Assembly (NCBI GenBank): GCA_964528095.1
Contig: CAZGSG010000018.1
Coordinates: 1 to 35,781 of the forward strand
Length of the DNA stretch: 35,781 bases
Direction of reading: 5' to 3'
From: CAZGSG01 sp964528095
Lineage (GTDB): Bacteria > Bacteroidota > Bacteroidia > Chitinophagales > Chitinophagaceae
The notes below the pieces were generated by a model. The model saw only the letters and a list, made by a program, of their open reading frames with translations. It ran no database searches and had not been told where the DNA came from. Made by a program: the position numbers and the translations under genes. Within the stretch, counting starts at the first letter, position 1. Each line of letters starts with the position of its first letter. This document shows positions 22,489 through 31,586 of this stretch, piece by piece.

Positions 22489-24465
22489 CTATTGATAAAG
22501 CACGGTGCAGCTATACGGCTTTAAGGTGATCGACTGCATTGTGAGCTGGCCTTTTGCAAGTTCATTGTGTTCGATGGCGACCGACCAGCCAGCTGAGCCC
22601 GTCCGCACTGTCTTCTCCTCTCCTGAGCCATTAAAGTATACCCTGATCTTATTCCATTTGTCTTTTACCGCTTTCCCATTTATCGTGTATGCAATGACAC
22701 CCACCGGCTGATCGTCCATGAACCGGAGATTGTTGGCGATATCTTTTGCCGATACCATCCTGAATGCCGGATGCGCTTTCCGCATAGCGATCAGCGCTTT
22801 TACATAGTCGAATACATCTTTATTGAGGGTTTTTAAATTCCAGTCAATAGCATTAATGCTATCTCCGGAATTATAGGAATTCTCAACGCCCTGTTTGCTA
22901 CGCAAGAATTCTGTACCTGCATGTAAAAAAGAAATACCCTGCGAAGTGAGTACGATCGATAACGCGAGTTTGTGCATCTGCCGTCTTTCCGCAGAACTGG
23001 CATCTTTTGCAGAGATCGCCAGTTTGTCCCAGAGCACATGGTTGTCATGACATTCCGCATAGGTGACCGTGCTCGAAGGCTGCAGCGAATAAGGTGCTTT
23101 GGAATAATTGACTTTACTATAATCAACCTGTGGATGTTTGCATGCTGCGACAATACCGAACTTAATGCTTTCTTCCATTCCGGGTTTACCACTCGCAAAT
23201 CCCCTGTCATTGTGATCAAACACGCTTCCCTTGATCCCATCACGGATATCATCACTGAACACGGCGATCCTCTCAAGTTTGGAAACATTTGCTTTTAGCG
23301 CTCTTGCAGAGTCCGGTAAAGGGGATGCTCCTGCCGTCCATCCTTCTCCATATAATAAAATACCGGGTTTAAGTTTATGCAGTTCACGGGAAATAAAATT
23401 CATCGTTGTAATATCATGCACACCCATCAGGTCAAACCTGAATCCATCTATATGATATTCTTCTACCCAGTATTTAACGGATTCAAGAATAAATTTTCTT
23501 GTCATTGCCCTTTCGCTGGCAATCTCATTACCACAGGCAGTGGCATCGGAAAATTTCCCTTCTTTTGTTTGCCGGTAATAATAACCAGGGACCAACTGGT
23601 TAAAATTTGAATTGGCGGTGAGTGCGGTATGATTGTATACTACATCCATGATCACCCGCAAGCCATTTTCATGAAAACTGCGGACCAGTTCTTTGAATTC
23701 CCTGATCCGGTTAGCCCCGTCGTAGGCATCGGTTGCATAAGAACCTTCCGGCGCGTTGTAGTTAAGCGGATCATACCCCCAGTTATATTGTTTTTTTTCA
23801 GGGGCTGATTCGTCTACAGAATTATAATCGAATGCAGGCAGCAGGTGTACATGCGTAACTCCCAGCTCTTTTAAATGATCAAGTCCTGTTGAAAGACCTG
23901 CATCGTTATGCGTATTTTTTTCTGTAAGCCCACGAAATTTACCTTTCATGGTTATTCCTGAATTATTCGCGATACTTGCATCCCGGATATGTAATTCGTA
24001 GATAACCGCATTGGTAGGTTGAGCAAACGCAGGTATTTTATCCGCAGCCCATCCGGGAGGATTTGTTTCCCGCAGATCAACGATCATAGCACGTTTGCCA
24101 TTCACCCCAACCGCTTTGGCATAAGGATCGGGCACTTCATCCGACCATTTACCATTGCCTGTAACTACGCTAAACGTATAAAATTTTCCTTTATGATCTC
24201 CCACCAGTAGATAGTTCCAGGTGCCGTTGTCAGACTTTTTCATATCCAGCGTTTGCAATGCTGCGCCACCTGTTCCTTCTTTGTAAATATGCAGCCGAAC
24301 ATTTGTTGCAGTTGGTGCCCATATCCTGAATGCGGCCTGCCTGGATGAATACACAAGCCCGAGATCTTTACCTGTATATACAGGATATGCATTGTAATCC
24401 GTTAGTTGGCTTTTGCCCGAGATCACCGGCAGGATAAAAGCTAGCAGCATAAAAATTTTCTTCAT
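22489..24465 (-). CDS. pulA: Secreted type I pullulanase (GH13)
   Basis: A 658-residue glycoside hydrolase with a signal peptide (MKKIFMLLAFILPVISGKSQ). A CBM48-type N-terminal domain spans about 25-130 (RIWAPTATNVRLHIY). The catalytic barrel carries the pullulanase signature YNWGYDP at 227-233, VIMDVVYNHT at 271-280, the nucleophile D345 in GFRFDLMG, the acid E374 in LYGEGW and the third acid in ECHDNHVLWDKL. It cleaves alpha-1,6 branches in pullulan or starch. I start at the ATG at 24465; the longer frame up to 24516 only adds a leader before the signal peptide. No SusC/SusD pair is nearby. Confidence 0.9.
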   Translation of the reverse strand: MKKIFMLLAFILPVISGKSQLTDYNAYPVYTGKDLGLVYSSRQAAFRIWAPTATNVRLHIYKEGTGGAALQTLDMKKSDNGTWNYLLVGDHKGKFYTFSVVTGNGKWSDEVPDPYAKAVGVNGKRAMIVDLRETNPPGWAADKIPAFAQPTNAVIYELHIRDASIANNSGITMKGKFRGLTEKNTHNDAGLSTGLDHLKELGVTHVHLLPAFDYNSVDESAPEKKQYNWGYDPLNYNAPEGSYATDAYDGANRIREFKELVRSFHENGLRVIMDVVYNHTALTANSNFNQLVPGYYYRQTKEGKFSDATACGNEIASERAMTRKFILESVKYWVEEYHIDGFRFDLMGVHDITTMNFISRELHKLKPGILLYGEGWTAGASPLPDSARALKANVSKLERIAVFSDDIRDGIKGSVFDHNDRGFASGKPGMEESIKFGIVAACKHPQVDYSKVNYSKAPYSLQPSSTVTYAECHDNHVLWDKLAISAKDASSAERRQMHKLALSIVLTSQGISFLHAGTEFLRSKQGVENSYNSGDSINAIDWNLKTLNKDVFDYVKALIAMRKAHPAFRMVSAKDIANNLRFMDDQPVGVIAYTINGKAVKDKWNKIRVYFNGSGEEKTVRTGSAGWSVAIEHNELAKGQLTMQSITLKPYSCTVLYQ

Positions 24466-24503
24466 AATGAGTATTGTGTACAAGTTAAAGCAAACTTCCT
24501 GAG

Positions 24504-24586
24504 GAATACAATTCAAAATTAAAAATGCAAAACCAGGCCCCGATGTTAGTAAGCTATTTTTTCATTTTGAATTTTGGATTGTATTC
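24504..24586 (-). terminator. AT-rich dyad element (further copy) between aminotransferase and pullulanase
   Basis: The outer 9-bp arms are GAATACAAT (24504-24512) and ATTGTATTC (24578-24586). Inside are AATTCAAAATTAAAAATGCAAA and, on the far side, TTTTTTCATTTTGAATTTT, with a GC-containing cap. It abuts the TAG of the minus-strand aminotransferase and would end its transcript; the pullulanase start lies just beyond. Confidence 0.65.
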
Positions 24587-25878
24587 TATAAACGCTCAAA
24601 CCACTCTACGATCTGCTCCATTGCCTCCAGTGTGCCGGGGCAATATTTTTTGATAAAATCGATGTCTACTTCTTCTTTTTTTGCGGCATTGATGGCTTGT
24701 TTGCCGTCGAAGTTCACATAAGAAAGACGGAATATGTATTCGTAAGGCGAGCAGCCGAATTCAGATCCGGGCAATGTGGCAACACCTTTTTCATCCAGTA
24801 ACCGCCTGCACATGGTTTCTGAATCATAAATATGCTGTGCCATCAATTTATCCCGGTAAATGCCGAAATCGGGGAATAGATAAAACCCGCCATGCGGATC
24901 AGGATTATTGATGCCTGTTCTATTCAGGATTTGATTGCACTGTTTCCCTAATAAAGAGAGTATTTTCCTCGCCCGTTGGAGATAGTCCGTTATTTCAGGA
25001 TGAGGTTCAAATGCGGTGACTGCCGCATATTGTATCGGTGCGGATGTGGAAGTAAAGGTCTCACTCGCCGTAATGGCCAGCGCATTGGCAAGCCAGCTCA
25101 ATGAATCAGGGAATGCTAACGCGCCCAGTCGCCATCCTCCTGCTCCACACCATTTACTGAGCCCTCCGCTGATAATGGTGCCTTCCGGATAAAATGTAGA
25201 AATGCTATGATGATCTCCCGCATGATCAAGCATGCCATAGATCTCATCAGAAACAAGTATGAGCTTGTACTTTTTTGCTACAACAGCTAATTCCTCCAGT
25301 TCCTCTTTTTTATATGAGTAACCAGTCGGATTGGAAGGATAGTTCAGTATCAGTAATCTTGGCCTGTTAGGATCCTGCCTGCAGATCTTATCCAGTTCAT
25401 GCGGTGTCAGCTTCCAGTAGTTTTCTTTCCGGGTGGGTATCCATGAAATATTTCGCCCTACGATTTTTGCCTGCGGCGCATACGAAACCCAACTGGGTGT
25501 GGGTATAATAAGTTCCCCATAATATACCAACTGAAGCAGGAACAATAGTTCTTTTGATCCCGGGCCTATCACAATATTATCAATAGCGTAGGTACTGCCC
25601 CAATGTCGCTGGTAAAAACCACTGATCGATTGTCTAAGCTGTGGCAGTCCTTTTACAGGCAGGTAATCTTTTTCTTCCGCATGATCGCGCAGGCTTTGAA
25701 CAATAATATCCGGAACCGGGAAAGGTGACTGACCTAATCCCAATTTATATACTTTCTTTCCCTGCCCGATCAGCTGATTGGAATATTCATTGATAAAAAG
25801 TGTGGCTGACTGTTTTAATCCACGCACATTAAGATTAATATGCATCTCGTGAAGAAAATCATCTTTCTCCATACTCAT
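24586..25878 (-). CDS. Class I/II PLP-dependent aminotransferase
   Basis: A 430-residue fold type I PLP enzyme. N183 in YPSNPTG, D211 and Y214 in VSDEIYG, the Schiff-base lysine K242 in GGLSKWCGAGGWRLG, and R393-region RLSYVNFDG at the C terminus (carboxylate Arg) are visible. The N-terminal KVYKLGLGQSPFPVPD is typical of the aspartate/aromatic/kynurenine aminotransferase group. The extra C-terminal segment DIDFIKKYCPGTLEAMEQIVEWF is as in other members. It is divergent from a KamA-like radical SAM gene, 361 bp away, which suggests linked amino acid chemistry. The substrate is unknown. The start may be either of two close ATG codons (25878 or 25872). Confidence 0.87.
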   Translation of the reverse strand: MSMEKDDFLHEMHINLNVRGLKQSATLFINEYSNQLIGQGKKVYKLGLGQSPFPVPDIIVQSLRDHAEEKDYLPVKGLPQLRQSISGFYQRHWGSTYAIDNIVIGPGSKELLFLLQLVYYGELIIPTPSWVSYAPQAKIVGRNISWIPTRKENYWKLTPHELDKICRQDPNRPRLLILNYPSNPTGYSYKKEELEELAVVAKKYKLILVSDEIYGMLDHAGDHHSISTFYPEGTIISGGLSKWCGAGGWRLGALAFPDSLSWLANALAITASETFTSTSAPIQYAAVTAFEPHPEITDYLQRARKILSLLGKQCNQILNRTGINNPDPHGGFYLFPDFGIYRDKLMAQHIYDSETMCRRLLDEKGVATLPGSEFGCSPYEYIFRLSYVNFDGKQAINAAKKEEVDIDFIKKYCPGTLEAMEQIVEWFERL

Positions 25879-26239
25879 TTTTTTTATTTTTTGATATCAA
25901 TACAACTACTTAAAAAATAAAATCATTGATCTTAAACACAAAAAATAAATTATTTAAAAATACACGCATAACAATAAGATAATGATAAAACTTTTTCAGG
26001 AACGTAAAGCACTGTAATATAAAGGTATACTATAAAGCCTGTCAAAAAACGTGCTGTTTTGCAAACCATTTTTTTATTTTTTTGTATAGTCATTAACGCG
26101 TGTTAGTTTAATGAAAATAAGTATGTTTGTAGATCACCGAATGTCTGCTATCATCTACCTATAGCAGTTCATTCTTACTTTTCAATAGCAGGATCATTGA
26201 CAGACCCTGTGTTATTTTTTCACCTCAAAATAAGTAAGT
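25879..26239. other. AT-rich divergent intergenic region
   Basis: This 361 bp region separates the aminotransferase from the KamA-like gene and is very AT-rich, with long A and T tracts. TATGTTTG at 26122-26129 is a good TAnnTTTG box pointing to the KamA-like gene; the upstream box is weak (TTA at 26102-26104, 17 bp away). If used, the leader would be about 100 nt. No small gene or clear operator was seen. A shared regulator of the two divergent genes is possible. Confidence 0.5.
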
Positions 26240-27634
26240 ATGAATGTTGAAACTTCTACCATTTTTAAAAAGAATAGAAAAGAAGACAACCCGGTATATA
26301 AATCTTACTCCCTGCACAATTTTCGCCAGCTCTCTCAATCGGAACTACTTTCCGCAGAACAACTGGAAGCTATCGAAGTTGTAGGGCATGTATTGCCATT
26401 TAAAACAAATAACTATGTGATCGAAGAACTCATCAATTGGGACAATATACCCGATGATCCAATTTTTACACTAACGTTTCCACGTAAAGAAATGCTTCAC
26501 CCGGATCATTATCAGGAAATGAAAGAAACATTGGACCGCGGCGCATCAAAGAACGAGATCAAAGAAACAGCAAACAGGATCCGATTACAATTAAATCCAC
26601 ATCCTGCAGGTCAGCAACACAATATCCCCAGGCTTGGTGAAACTAAATTAACAGGCATACAACATAAATACAGGGAGACTGTATTGTTCTTTCCCAGCCA
26701 GGGACAAACCTGTCATGCTTATTGTTCATTTTGTTTCAGGTGGCCGCAGTTTGTTGGTATGGATGAAATGAAATTTGCAATGAAAGAAGTAGACCTGCTG
26801 GTTGAATACCTGAAAGAACATCGTGAAGTCACTGATGTATTATTTACAGGCGGTGATCCGATGGTAATGAAATCGAAGATCCTCCGTACTTATATAGAGC
26901 CATTGCTGAGTGAAGAACTATGGAATGTACAAACAATAAGAATAGGTACTAAATCACTTTCATACTGGCCATATAAATACATTACCGATGATGATGCGGC
27001 TGATACGCTTGAGTTGTTCAGGCAGGTATATGAGAGCGGGCGTAATCTTGCACTTATGGCGCATTTTAATCACCCTGTTGAACTAACAACCGTTGCTGTA
27101 AAAAAAGCAATAGAAGCAATCCGTGGCACAGGAGCACAGATCCGTACACAATCACCCGTACTCAAACATATCAATGATGATCCCCAGGTATGGGCAGACA
27201 TGTGGCGTAAACAAGTGAATCTGCATTGCATTCCTTATTATATGTTTGTTGTCAGGGATACAGGTGCGCAGGATTTCTTCGGTCTGCCGCTCGTGCGGGC
27301 ACAGCAGATATTCCAGCAATCATATCAACTGGTAAGCGGCGTTTGCAGGACCGTTCGGGGTCCAAGTATGAGTTGTACTCCCGGCAAAGTGCAGATATTG
27401 GGAACTGCAGAAGTAATGAATAAAAAAGTGATCGTAATGCGGATGATCCAGGGAAGAAATCCAGATTGGGTGGCACGTCCTTTTTTTGCAGAATATGATG
27501 AAGATGCCATTTGGCTGGACGATTTAAAACCTGCTTTTGGCGAAGAGGCATTCTTTTTTGAAAAAGAACTGCAACAAATGATGGGTGAAGAGCATGCGGT
27601 AAAAGCTGCCCCTGATACCCCGGAAATACGATAG
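26240..27634 (+). CDS. KamA-like radical SAM aminomutase family protein
   Basis: A 464-residue protein of the lysine 2,3-aminomutase (KamA) family. The radical SAM cluster motif CX3CX2C is C158, C162 and C165 in QTCHAYCSFCFRWPQF, and the SAM-binding GGDP is at 204-207 in DVLFTGGDPMV. The barrel continues with RIGTKSLSYWP and QSPVLKHINDDPQVWADMW. In KamA the PLP lysine sits in VVDAPGGGGK; here the matching segment reads GPSMSCTPGKVQ, with K383 as the likely PLP lysine but without the Gly run and with Ser376 where KamA has a lysine-binding Asp. D340 follows IPYYMFVVRD and may match the other Asp. A substrate other than lysine is likely. The C-terminal tail is acidic, about 80 residues long. Confidence 0.85.
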   Translation: MNVETSTIFKKNRKEDNPVYKSYSLHNFRQLSQSELLSAEQLEAIEVVGHVLPFKTNNYVIEELINWDNIPDDPIFTLTFPRKEMLHPDHYQEMKETLDRGASKNEIKETANRIRLQLNPHPAGQQHNIPRLGETKLTGIQHKYRETVLFFPSQGQTCHAYCSFCFRWPQFVGMDEMKFAMKEVDLLVEYLKEHREVTDVLFTGGDPMVMKSKILRTYIEPLLSEELWNVQTIRIGTKSLSYWPYKYITDDDAADTLELFRQVYESGRNLALMAHFNHPVELTTVAVKKAIEAIRGTGAQIRTQSPVLKHINDDPQVWADMWRKQVNLHCIPYYMFVVRDTGAQDFFGLPLVRAQQIFQQSYQLVSGVCRTVRGPSMSCTPGKVQILGTAEVMNKKVIVMRMIQGRNPDWVARPFFAEYDEDAIWLDDLKPAFGEEAFFFEKELQQMMGEEHAVKAAPDTPEIR

Positions 27635-27921
27635 CATTGCCCGAATTTTTTATTGTTCAAATAACCTGTTTGACCAAAGCGGTACAAACATGAGTTGGTT
27701 TTAAATAACCGGTAAATCTTAAAATGCCGGCGCTGTAATGGATCATGATAAAAAAGTACAGGAATGAGTTAATATATCATTGACATGCGACTTTTTTTTC
27801 AACTGTTTTTTACAACAGAAACAGATCTGCCTGACAGGTAAATAATAATGCGGTAAAACCGTTAAAGAATCCAATTACTAATTATATTTATCCTGTTTTA
27901 TCAACTAAACGCTTAGCTTTT

Positions 27922-29664
27922 ATGGGAGATTTCCAGGTCAAGAAAAAACCAGAAAAATATGATGTGGTGATTGTGGGTTCCGGTGCAGGTGGCGGCATGT
28001 CTGCATATATCCTGGCCCACGCGGGATTGAAAGTGTGTATTGTGGAGGCTGGACCTATGTATGATCCGCAAAAGAACATTACCCAGCTAAAAAACCCATG
28101 GGATTCTCCGCGCAGGGGTGCTTCCACGAAATACCGGCCATTTGGTGATTTTGACGCCTGTTATGGTGGCTGGTCAGTTGATGGTGAACCGTACACGAAA
28201 GCAGCCGGCACCGAGTTTGACTGGTGGCGGGCGAGAATGCTTGGAGGACGAACCAATCACTGGGGAAGAATTTCACTGCGGTTTGGTCCAAAAGATTTTA
28301 AAAGAAAAAGCATTGATGGGTTGGGTGATGACTGGCCTATCGGTTACGACGATGTAAAACCTTTTTACGACCGCATCGATAAAATGATCGGCATCTTTGG
28401 TACAAACGAAGGGCTGGATAATGATCCCGATGGTTTTTTTCTACCGCCGCCCAAACCCCGCCTGCATGAAATATTCATCAAGAACGCGGCGGTACAGGCC
28501 GGCGTAAAAGTCATTCCTTCGCGTCTGTCTATCCTTACACAAAAAATAAACGAAGATCGCGGCGTATGTTTTTTCTGCGGACAATGCGGCCGTAATTGCA
28601 GTATGGCAAAAGCGGATTTCTCTTCACCAAACGTATTGATCTATCCTGCGATAAAGACAGGCAATGTAACGGTAATTGCCAATGCAATGGCAAGGGAAGT
28701 ACTGACCAATAAAGAAGGTCTTGCCACAGGTGTTTCTTTCGTAAGCAAAGATGATATGCAGGAATACCAGGTAGAAGGTAAAGTAGTTATACTTGCCGCA
28801 AGCGCCTGTGAATCTGCAAGGCTATTGCTAAATTCAAAATCACAAAGACATCCCAACGGCCTGGCCAATGACAGTAATGTAGTAGGTAAATACCTGCATG
28901 ATTCTACCGGCGCTGCGTTGGGTGGTTACCTGCCCAACCTGTTCGATCGCAAAAGATATAATGAAGATGGAGTTGGCGGTATGCACGTGTATTCTCCCTG
29001 GTGGCTGGATAATAAAAAACTGGACTTCCCCCGTGGCTATCACATCGAATACTGGGGAGGCATGGGACAGCCATCTTATGGATTCGGCGGAGGCATTGAA
29101 ACATTGAACGGGAAATACGCGGTACATGGTAAACAAAAAGAGGCAGGCGGCTACGGAGCTTCGTTGAAAGAAGATTATCGTTTTTTTTATGGGGCCAGCG
29201 TTGGAATGGCCGGACGCGGAGAAGCGATCCCTGTAGACACCAATCTCTGCGAAATAGATCCTGCTGTTGTCGATAAGTTCGGGATTCCGGTATTGCGGTT
29301 CAATTATAAATGGAGTGAGCATGAAATAAACCAGGCCAAACACATGAAGGAAACCTTCAAAGAGATCATGCATAATATGGGCGCGGTAATAACCTGGGGT
29401 GGCTCCGATGACGCAAGTAATAATTATGGTCTTTCCAAACCCGGCGAGATCATTCATGAAGCCGGTACCGTAAGAATGGGGAATGATCCCAAAAAATCGG
29501 CCCTCAATAAATGGAGCCAGGCCCACGATGTAAAAAATCTTTTTTGTGTAGACGGCGGTCAGTTCGTATCACAGGCTGATAAGAATATCACCTGGACAAT
29601 ACTGGCGCTGAGCATGCGTGCAAGTGAGTATATTATCGAAGAATTGAAAAAGAACAATATCTAG
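27922..29664 (+). CDS. GMC-type FAD oxidoreductase (gluconate 2-dehydrogenase/sugar dehydrogenase large subunit-like)
   Basis: A 580-residue flavoenzyme. The FAD-binding GxGxxG is VGSGAGGG at 18-25; a second part, ARMLGGRTNHWGRISLRFG (cited as the 104-122 region), is typical of the glucose-methanol-choline family; HEAGTVRMG with H512 and N555 in DKNITWTILALSMR are the catalytic pair. A CX2CX2CX3C motif (C216, C219, C222, C226) matches the iron-sulfur region of FAD-dependent sugar dehydrogenase large subunits and may hold a cluster. By family knowledge it would oxidise a sugar, sugar acid or polyol. There is no signal peptide of its own; export, if any, would be with the Tat-bearing partner just downstream. 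Confidence 0.85.
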   Translation: MGDFQVKKKPEKYDVVIVGSGAGGGMSAYILAHAGLKVCIVEAGPMYDPQKNITQLKNPWDSPRRGASTKYRPFGDFDACYGGWSVDGEPYTKAAGTEFDWWRARMLGGRTNHWGRISLRFGPKDFKRKSIDGLGDDWPIGYDDVKPFYDRIDKMIGIFGTNEGLDNDPDGFFLPPPKPRLHEIFIKNAAVQAGVKVIPSRLSILTQKINEDRGVCFFCGQCGRNCSMAKADFSSPNVLIYPAIKTGNVTVIANAMAREVLTNKEGLATGVSFVSKDDMQEYQVEGKVVILAASACESARLLLNSKSQRHPNGLANDSNVVGKYLHDSTGAALGGYLPNLFDRKRYNEDGVGGMHVYSPWWLDNKKLDFPRGYHIEYWGGMGQPSYGFGGGIETLNGKYAVHGKQKEAGGYGASLKEDYRFFYGASVGMAGRGEAIPVDTNLCEIDPAVVDKFGIPVLRFNYKWSEHEINQAKHMKETFKEIMHNMGAVITWGGSDDASNNYGLSKPGEIIHEAGTVRMGNDPKKSALNKWSQAHDVKNLFCVDGGQFVSQADKNITWTILALSMRASEYIIEELKKNNI

Positions 29665-29682
29665 TATAGGTTTAAATCTGCC

Positions 29683-29760
29683 GTTCAATGTTTGAAAGTT
29701 CAACAAACATTGAACGTTGACCATTAAACAAGGAGCTATCAACGTTAAACATTATTTACC
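29683..29760. repeat. Hairpin and heptanucleotide repeats between the two dehydrogenase subunit genes
   Basis: An 11-bp perfect hairpin (GTTCAATGTTT at 29683-29693 and AAACATTGAAC at 29705-29715) is followed by eight 7-bp steps in register from 29705 to the ATG at 29761, for example AAACATT, GAACGTT, GACCATT, CAACGTT and AAACATT. Because the hairpin lacks a T-tract, transcription may pass through, and it might set the subunit ratio by stabilising the upstream message; that is inference. Confidence 0.6.
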
Positions 29761-30423
29761 ATGGATCGTCGCAAATCGTTAAAACTTATTGTCACCGGAG
29801 CTGTTGCCGTGCCTGCAGTAGTGGCTGGCTGTAAAACAGACGACAAAAAAGTAACAGCAGATACAACTGCCAATCCCGCTTTTACAACTGACCGCTATGC
29901 GGAAGAAATAAAATACGAAAACAGTATTACCAATGGTGAAAAGTTTTTCAACGAACATGAAATGGCCACCATTACCCTGCTGGCAGATATTATTATTCCC
30001 AAAGATGAAGTAAGCGGCAGTGCATCGGATGCTAAAGTCTCCGACTTTATTGAATTTATAGTAAAAGATATGCCGCATCACCAGACCCCCATGCGTGGTG
30101 GTCTCCGCTGGCTGGACATGCAGTGCGCCAAACAATTTGAAAAAGCGTTCAAAGACTGCAGCCACGATCAGCAAATTACAATGATCGACCAGATCGCTTA
30201 TCCCAATAAAGCAAAACCTGGTATGAAGCAGGGCGTGGCATTCTTCAACCTTATGCGCGATCTGACAGCTTCCGGTTTTTATACCTCGCAGATCGGTGTC
30301 AAGGATATTGGATACGCAGGCAATGCTCCGAATCAGTGGAACGGAGTTCCTGAAGATGTATTGAAACAATACAATGTTGCGTATACGGAGAAGGAGTTGA
30401 AGGAGTGCGTCAAATTTAGCTAA
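29761..30423 (+). CDS. Gluconate 2-dehydrogenase subunit 3 family protein (Tat lipoprotein)
   Basis: A 220-residue small subunit. The N terminus has a twin-arginine motif (MDRRKSLKLIV) and a lipobox VVAGC with the cysteine at 24, so it is probably a Tat-exported lipoprotein. The body contains EHEMATITLLADIIIPKDE at about 65-83, the hallmark opening of the subunit 3 family, and LMRDLTASGFYTSQIGVKDIGYAGN near the end. By family knowledge such subunits bind the GMC flavoprotein and chaperone its export. The GMC gene lies 96 bp upstream. No cytochrome c subunit accompanies them here. Confidence 0.88.
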   Translation: MDRRKSLKLIVTGAVAVPAVVAGCKTDDKKVTADTTANPAFTTDRYAEEIKYENSITNGEKFFNEHEMATITLLADIIIPKDEVSGSASDAKVSDFIEFIVKDMPHHQTPMRGGLRWLDMQCAKQFEKAFKDCSHDQQITMIDQIAYPNKAKPGMKQGVAFFNLMRDLTASGFYTSQIGVKDIGYAGNAPNQWNGVPEDVLKQYNVAYTEKELKECVKFS

Positions 30424-30573
30424 GAGATAAAGGGGCAAAAGAGGTTAAAAGAAGTTTTTGGACTAGGTTAGGGTATTGCTGGTGATTTATTGGAATAATG
30501 CCCTGTTGGGAGGGGGGAGTTTGCAAATACTTATACGCCAATAAAGTTCGGGTCGCAACAAAGTAACTAAACT

Positions 30574-31581
30574 ATGCACGCAGGCCGACGTTATTCGTTA
30601 AAACAGTTTATTGTATGGACACGCAGGGATATATACCTGCTTATTGGGTTCGCAACTATACCCACCCTGCTCTTTCAACTGGCCGATGCGCAGTGGTTGG
30701 CCCTGCCATGGGTTCCTATTGCGCTTATTGGTACTGCTGCGGCGTTTATCGTTGGATTTCGTAATACACAAACTTATGCGCGTTTATGGGAAGCCAGGCA
30801 GATCTGGGGCAGTATTGTGAACGCGAGCCGTTCCTGGGGCATCATGGTAACCGGTTTTGTTGGCAAACTTCCGGAGAGTGATACAACTATTTTTATTCAA
30901 CGACAATTGATCTACCGGCATATCGCATGGCTCTCCGCTATGCGCTACCAACTGAGGGAACCAAAGAAATGGGAAAATATAAAAGGAAAACCCTCCAATG
31001 AAGAATTTCTACAGTCATACCAGGTAGATGAATGGGCGAATAAACTGGAAGACGCTTTACAACCATTCCTGCCGGCAGAAGAAGCTGTTTATGTGCTCGG
31101 CATGAAAAACAGGGCTACACATATCATTGCACTGCAGTCAAAACAACTAAAACAGCTCAGCCAGGATGGGTTGATTGATCCGCTCGCTTATATTGAAATG
31201 GAAAACCTGCTTGTTAATCTATTTGAACAGCAGGGCAAATCGGAGCGTATAAAAAACTTTCCTTATCCCCGTCAGTTCGCCACTATCAACCAGATGTTTG
31301 TTCGTCTCTTTGCCGGTCTTATCCCTTTTGGCATGTTGAACGAGTTCAGCAAACTGGGCAGTTGGCAGGTATGGCTTACAATACCCTTTAGCGCGATCGT
31401 GTCCTGGATCTTTCTTGCTATGGAAAAAGTTGGAGAAAGCACTGAGAACCCTTTTGAAGGAGGCGCTAATGATGTACCGATCACTGCGATGTCGCGTACG
31501 ATCGAAATAGACCTGAGGGAAATGCTGGGTGAAAAAAATATTCCGCCCGCACTGAACCCGGTTAACAATATATTAATGTAA
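30574..31581 (+). CDS. Bestrophin family anion channel
   Basis: A 335-residue membrane protein of the bestrophin family (the bacterial branch, formerly UPF0187). Hydrophobic segments at about 20-35, 43-62, 80-98 (less hydrophobic) and 255-285 fit the four-pass layout; the signature RNTQTYARLWEAR at 63-75, with WGSIVNASRSWG after it, and the C-terminal STENPFEGGANDVPITAMSR region are conserved in the family. Bestrophins form pentameric channels; animal ones pass chloride and bicarbonate, and algal and plant ones act in thylakoids, in algae as bicarbonate channels. The next gene begins 5 bp after its stop and codes for an LCIB-like carbonic anhydrase, which points to bicarbonate as the passing ion here. 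Confidence 0.9.
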   Translation: MHAGRRYSLKQFIVWTRRDIYLLIGFATIPTLLFQLADAQWLALPWVPIALIGTAAAFIVGFRNTQTYARLWEARQIWGSIVNASRSWGIMVTGFVGKLPESDTTIFIQRQLIYRHIAWLSAMRYQLREPKKWENIKGKPSNEEFLQSYQVDEWANKLEDALQPFLPAEEAVYVLGMKNRATHIIALQSKQLKQLSQDGLIDPLAYIEMENLLVNLFEQQGKSERIKNFPYPRQFATINQMFVRLFAGLIPFGMLNEFSKLGSWQVWLTIPFSAIVSWIFLAMEKVGESTENPFEGGANDVPITAMSRTIEIDLREMLGEKNIPPALNPVNNILM

Positions 31582-31586
31582 TCCAG

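Noticed and set aside
28840..29526. 228-codon open frame antisense to the GMC oxidoreductase
   Set aside because: The plus strand has all catalytic motifs of the GMC family. The antisense product has no recognisable motif and is a codon-bias shadow.
29779..30438. 219-codon open frame antisense to the subunit 3 gene
   Set aside because: The plus-strand frame has a Tat lipoprotein signal and family motifs. The antisense product is rich in Cys/His/Phe as expected for a reverse-complement shadow.
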